Assembly: GCA_964553915.1 (NCBI GenBank)
Contig: CAZKMM010000126.1
Coordinates: forward strand, 1 to 6,792
From: CAZKMM01 sp964553915
GTDB lineage: Bacteria; RBG-13-61-14; DRUE01
Direction of reading: 5' to 3'
DNA length: 6,792 bases
In this document: in pieces, positions 5,897 to 6,792 of the stretch
How the letters are laid out: every line of letters begins with the position of its first letter
How positions within the stretch are numbered: position 1 is the stretch's first letter
Made by a program: the position numbers and the translations under genes
Notes under the pieces: model-generated
Told to the model about the DNA's origin: nothing
Databases searched by the model: none
Seen by the model: the letters and a program-made list of their open reading frames with translations, nothing else

Positions 5897-5925
5897 TTGA
5901 CAATGAGCACTGGCAGAATTATTTT
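5897..5925 (+). promoter_or_regulatory. Sigma70-type promoter for the leader and small cysteine protein
   Basis: A perfect TTGACA (5897-5902), a 17-nt spacer and TATTTT (5920-5925, 4 of 6) lie behind an AT-rich upstream stretch. The predicted start is near 5932. It would make an approximately 124-nt untranslated leader before the ATG at 6056. This is unusually long compared with the 2-37-nt leaders inferred elsewhere in this window. Confidence 0.6.
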
Positions 5926-5931
5926 ATAAAT

Positions 5932-6055
5932 AGAGGCAGAAATCCAGAAAAACTTTTGGAAGCCCGAAGTCATCTAACCTGGTAGGCAGAAGCCGGAGGC
6001 TGAGCCAGAAATTCCGGAGTTCCAAACCAAGGGCATCTCAGCAAAGGAGGGGAGA
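5932..6055 (+). ncRNA. Structured 5' leader RNA, candidate cis-regulatory element of unknown class
   Basis: The untranslated leader is GC-richer than its surroundings and full of self-complementarity. TTTGGAA (5955-5961) pairs perfectly with TTCCAAA (6020-6026) and could close a 72-nt domain. Inside it, GGC-AGAA-GCC (5985-5994) is a tetraloop hairpin. Partly overlapping it, CCGGA (5993-5997) pairs with TCCGG (6013-6017) around GGC-TGA-GCC (5998-6006). A possible switch is visible: GCTGAG (5999-6004) could instead pair with CTCAGC (6037-6042), directly before the AAGGAGGGG ribosome site (6044-6052). I compared it from memory with common riboswitch cores (TPP, cobalamin, SAM-I, GEMM, ydaO, fluoride, NiCo, ZTP) and saw no match. 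The function is not known. Confidence 0.4.
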
Positions 6056-6259
6056 ATGTCCTGCATCTTCCTCAAAGGCGAAACCCATAAATTCTGTGTT
6101 GCTTATCAGGGGATGATGATTTTAAGCGTGGAGGAGCTGAAAAAATACTGCGAGACCTCTCATTATCATCTCTGCCCGATTTACCAGCAATATCATAAAT
6201 ATGGGATAAAGATTCCGGTTAATCAGCATTCTTCTTATAAATATTTTCGCAATAGCTAA
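6056..6259 (+). CDS. Small four-cysteine protein of unknown function
   Basis: This 67-aa protein has no signal peptide or membrane segment. Its four cysteines are spaced C3-x10-C14-x17-C32-x7-C40. They sit in the contexts SCIFLKG, KFCVAY, VEELKKYCET and HLCPIYQQY, with several His and Tyr residues nearby (H36, H38). The spacing suggests a small metal or Fe-S binding fold; that is inference, and no named family is assigned. The ATG at 6056 has an excellent ribosome site AAGGAGGGG (6044-6052). The gene has its own promoter and a long structured leader, so it is almost certainly real despite its size. The His/Tyr-rich tail (SSYKYFRNS) is polar. Its stop overlaps, on the opposite strand, that of the DUF523 gene, another cysteine-containing, probably Fe-S protein. 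Confidence 0.75.
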   Translation: MSCIFLKGETHKFCVAYQGMMILSVEELKKYCETSHYHLCPIYQQYHKYGIKIPVNQHSSYKYFRNS

Positions 6260-6711
6260 TCTTTAAATTCCCTTTCACTTAAAATGGAGAGCTTTTCTTT
6301 GAGCAAAAGGGCAGTGAAAATTCCTACCCCGGGAACCAGCCTGCCCTGATTATAAACATAGTTAACCCCACAGCTCGGGCTACGGTCTTTTAAAATTGCA
6401 GTTTTTGCAGAAAAAAGTTTTGCCAGCTTGAGCGCCTCTTTTGCCCCGGTAATAAAAGCTCTGGTCAGGTCTTTTCCTTCCCGGTCAATTACCCGGGATT
6501 TTCCAGAAAGCACGGAAAATCCATCTCCCTTTTCAATCTCTGCAGGCGGGCGAGGAAAGCCCAGCCCGCTCAAAGCCTCAGGACAGACGGGAATTACCTT
6601 TTTGCCTTTCAGGGCATCTATGATTTTCCGGTTAAGCTTGCTGGTCTGATTGTATCGGCAGTTAATCCCCAGCAGACATAAACTTACCAGGACTGGCTCC
6701 TCTAATTTCAA
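6256..6711 (-). CDS. DUF523 / TudS-like Fe-S protein (possible thio-pyrimidine desulfidase)
   Basis: This 151-aa protein matches DUF523 along its length. The N-terminal motif is VSLCLLGINCRYN (9-21), the middle motif is VIPVCPEALSGLGFPRPPAE (39-58), and AILKDRSPSCGVNYVYNQG (105-123) is followed by GRLVPGVGIFTALLLKEK. The conserved cysteines are C12, C43 and C114, with C18 an extra one in the first motif. Characterised members (TudS) use three cysteines to hold a [4Fe-4S] cluster that removes sulfur from thiouracil or related thio-nucleotides. The same role here is inferred. The start is TTG at 6711, because no ATG lies nearby in frame and a strong ribosome site precedes it. The gene lies 24 nt after another leftward gene, so the two may be in one operon. 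Its TAG overlaps the TAA of the small cysteine gene. Confidence 0.9.
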   Translation of the reverse strand: MKLEEPVLVSLCLLGINCRYNQTSKLNRKIIDALKGKKVIPVCPEALSGLGFPRPPAEIEKGDGFSVLSGKSRVIDREGKDLTRAFITGAKEALKLAKLFSAKTAILKDRSPSCGVNYVYNQGRLVPGVGIFTALLLKEKLSILSEREFKD

Positions 6712-6715
6712 CCTG

Positions 6716-6724
6716 CTCTCCTTT
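6716..6724 (-). promoter_or_regulatory. Ribosome binding site that fixes the TTG start of the DUF523 gene
   Basis: AAAGGAGAG on the minus strand ends just upstream of TTG 6711. The AGGAG core has a spacing of about 6 nt to the codon. It supports TTG as the initiator, since the conserved VSLCLLG motif begins only a few codons later and no ATG or GTG is available between. Confidence 0.75.
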
Positions 6725-6735
6725 CAAGCCGGACC

Positions 6736-6792
6736 TCAATATTTTTCCAGCATTTGCTTTAGGGTCTGCTTGATTTCCTCCCGCAGGGCTTT
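6736..6792 (-). CDS. C-terminal tail of an unidentified gene (enters from right edge)
   Basis: Eighteen codons and a TGA stop can be read leftward from the window edge, giving KALREEIKQTLKQMLEKY. The tail is a charged amphipathic helix with no diagnostic motif, so the product is not identifiable here. It ends 24 nt before the TTG of the DUF523 gene on the same strand, with no terminator hairpin between, which suggests co-transcription. The reading frame is inferred from the short open stretch and operon spacing alone. Confidence 0.5.
   Translation of the reverse strand, partial: KALREEIKQTLKQMLEKY

Noticed and set aside
5873..5929. Possible 18-aa leader peptide MKICLYFTLTMSTGRIIL before the structured leader
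   Set aside because: No ribosome site precedes it, it overlaps the predicted -35 and -10 boxes so most of it would not be transcribed, and it has no regulatory codon run.
5932..6055. TPP-riboswitch resemblance on the minus strand (GCTGAGAT followed by CCCTT)
   Set aside because: Only a short piece of the thi-box core matches, the remaining conserved segments are missing, and on that strand it would lie far downstream of and opposite to any suitable gene.
6736..6792. Assignment of the right-edge tail to RNase J or another named protein
   Set aside because: The short helix (EEIKQTLKQML) has a vague similarity but lacks the family's distinctive C-terminal residues; eighteen residues are too few to name a product.

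Overview
The window looks like a chromosomal piece from a Gram-negative-type (diderm) bacterium of moderate to low GC content. The diderm call rests on the start of a type II secretion (T2SS) operon that includes an outer-membrane secretin. The proteins are rich in Lys, Glu and Ile, and the intergenic regions are AT-rich. Several clear sigma70-type promoters with 17-nt spacers can be read. An uncultured environmental lineage is plausible, but nothing here fixes the phylum. I see no transposase, integrase, CRISPR array, rRNA or tRNA. Most genes are core housekeeping genes.

Layout from left to right. (1) Positions 1-2051 hold a leftward T2SS operon: gspC, then gspD, which runs off the left edge, behind a strong promoter. 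(2) A divergent 193-nt spacer leads to a rightward XRE-family regulator (2181-2627). Matched inverted repeats in the spacer make this regulator a candidate controller of itself and of the secretion operon. (3) Leftward def, dnaJ and grpE (4974 down to 2629) handle nascent-chain deformylation and DnaK-dependent folding. dnaJ-grpE also have their own promoter, and dnaK is not in the window. grpE ends one base from the XRE gene's stop. (4) A rightward UbiE/MenG quinone methyltransferase (5048-5749) diverges from def. (5) A 306-nt non-coding stretch (5750-6055) holds a hairpin, a good promoter and a roughly 120-nt leader with the look of a folded RNA domain. (6) The leader precedes a 67-aa four-cysteine protein of unknown function (6056-6259). 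(7) A leftward DUF523/TudS-like Fe-S protein (6711-6256) converges on it with overlapping stop codons. The C-terminal tail of one more leftward gene lies at the right edge.

Functionally the window joins protein export (T2SS), protein maturation and folding (Def, DnaJ, GrpE) and quinone methylation. The least explained part is 5897-6259, where a promoter and a leader with several self-complementary segments serve a very small cysteine protein. I did not find a complete, clearly new multi-gene system. The RNA leader with the small protein is the best candidate for something undescribed.
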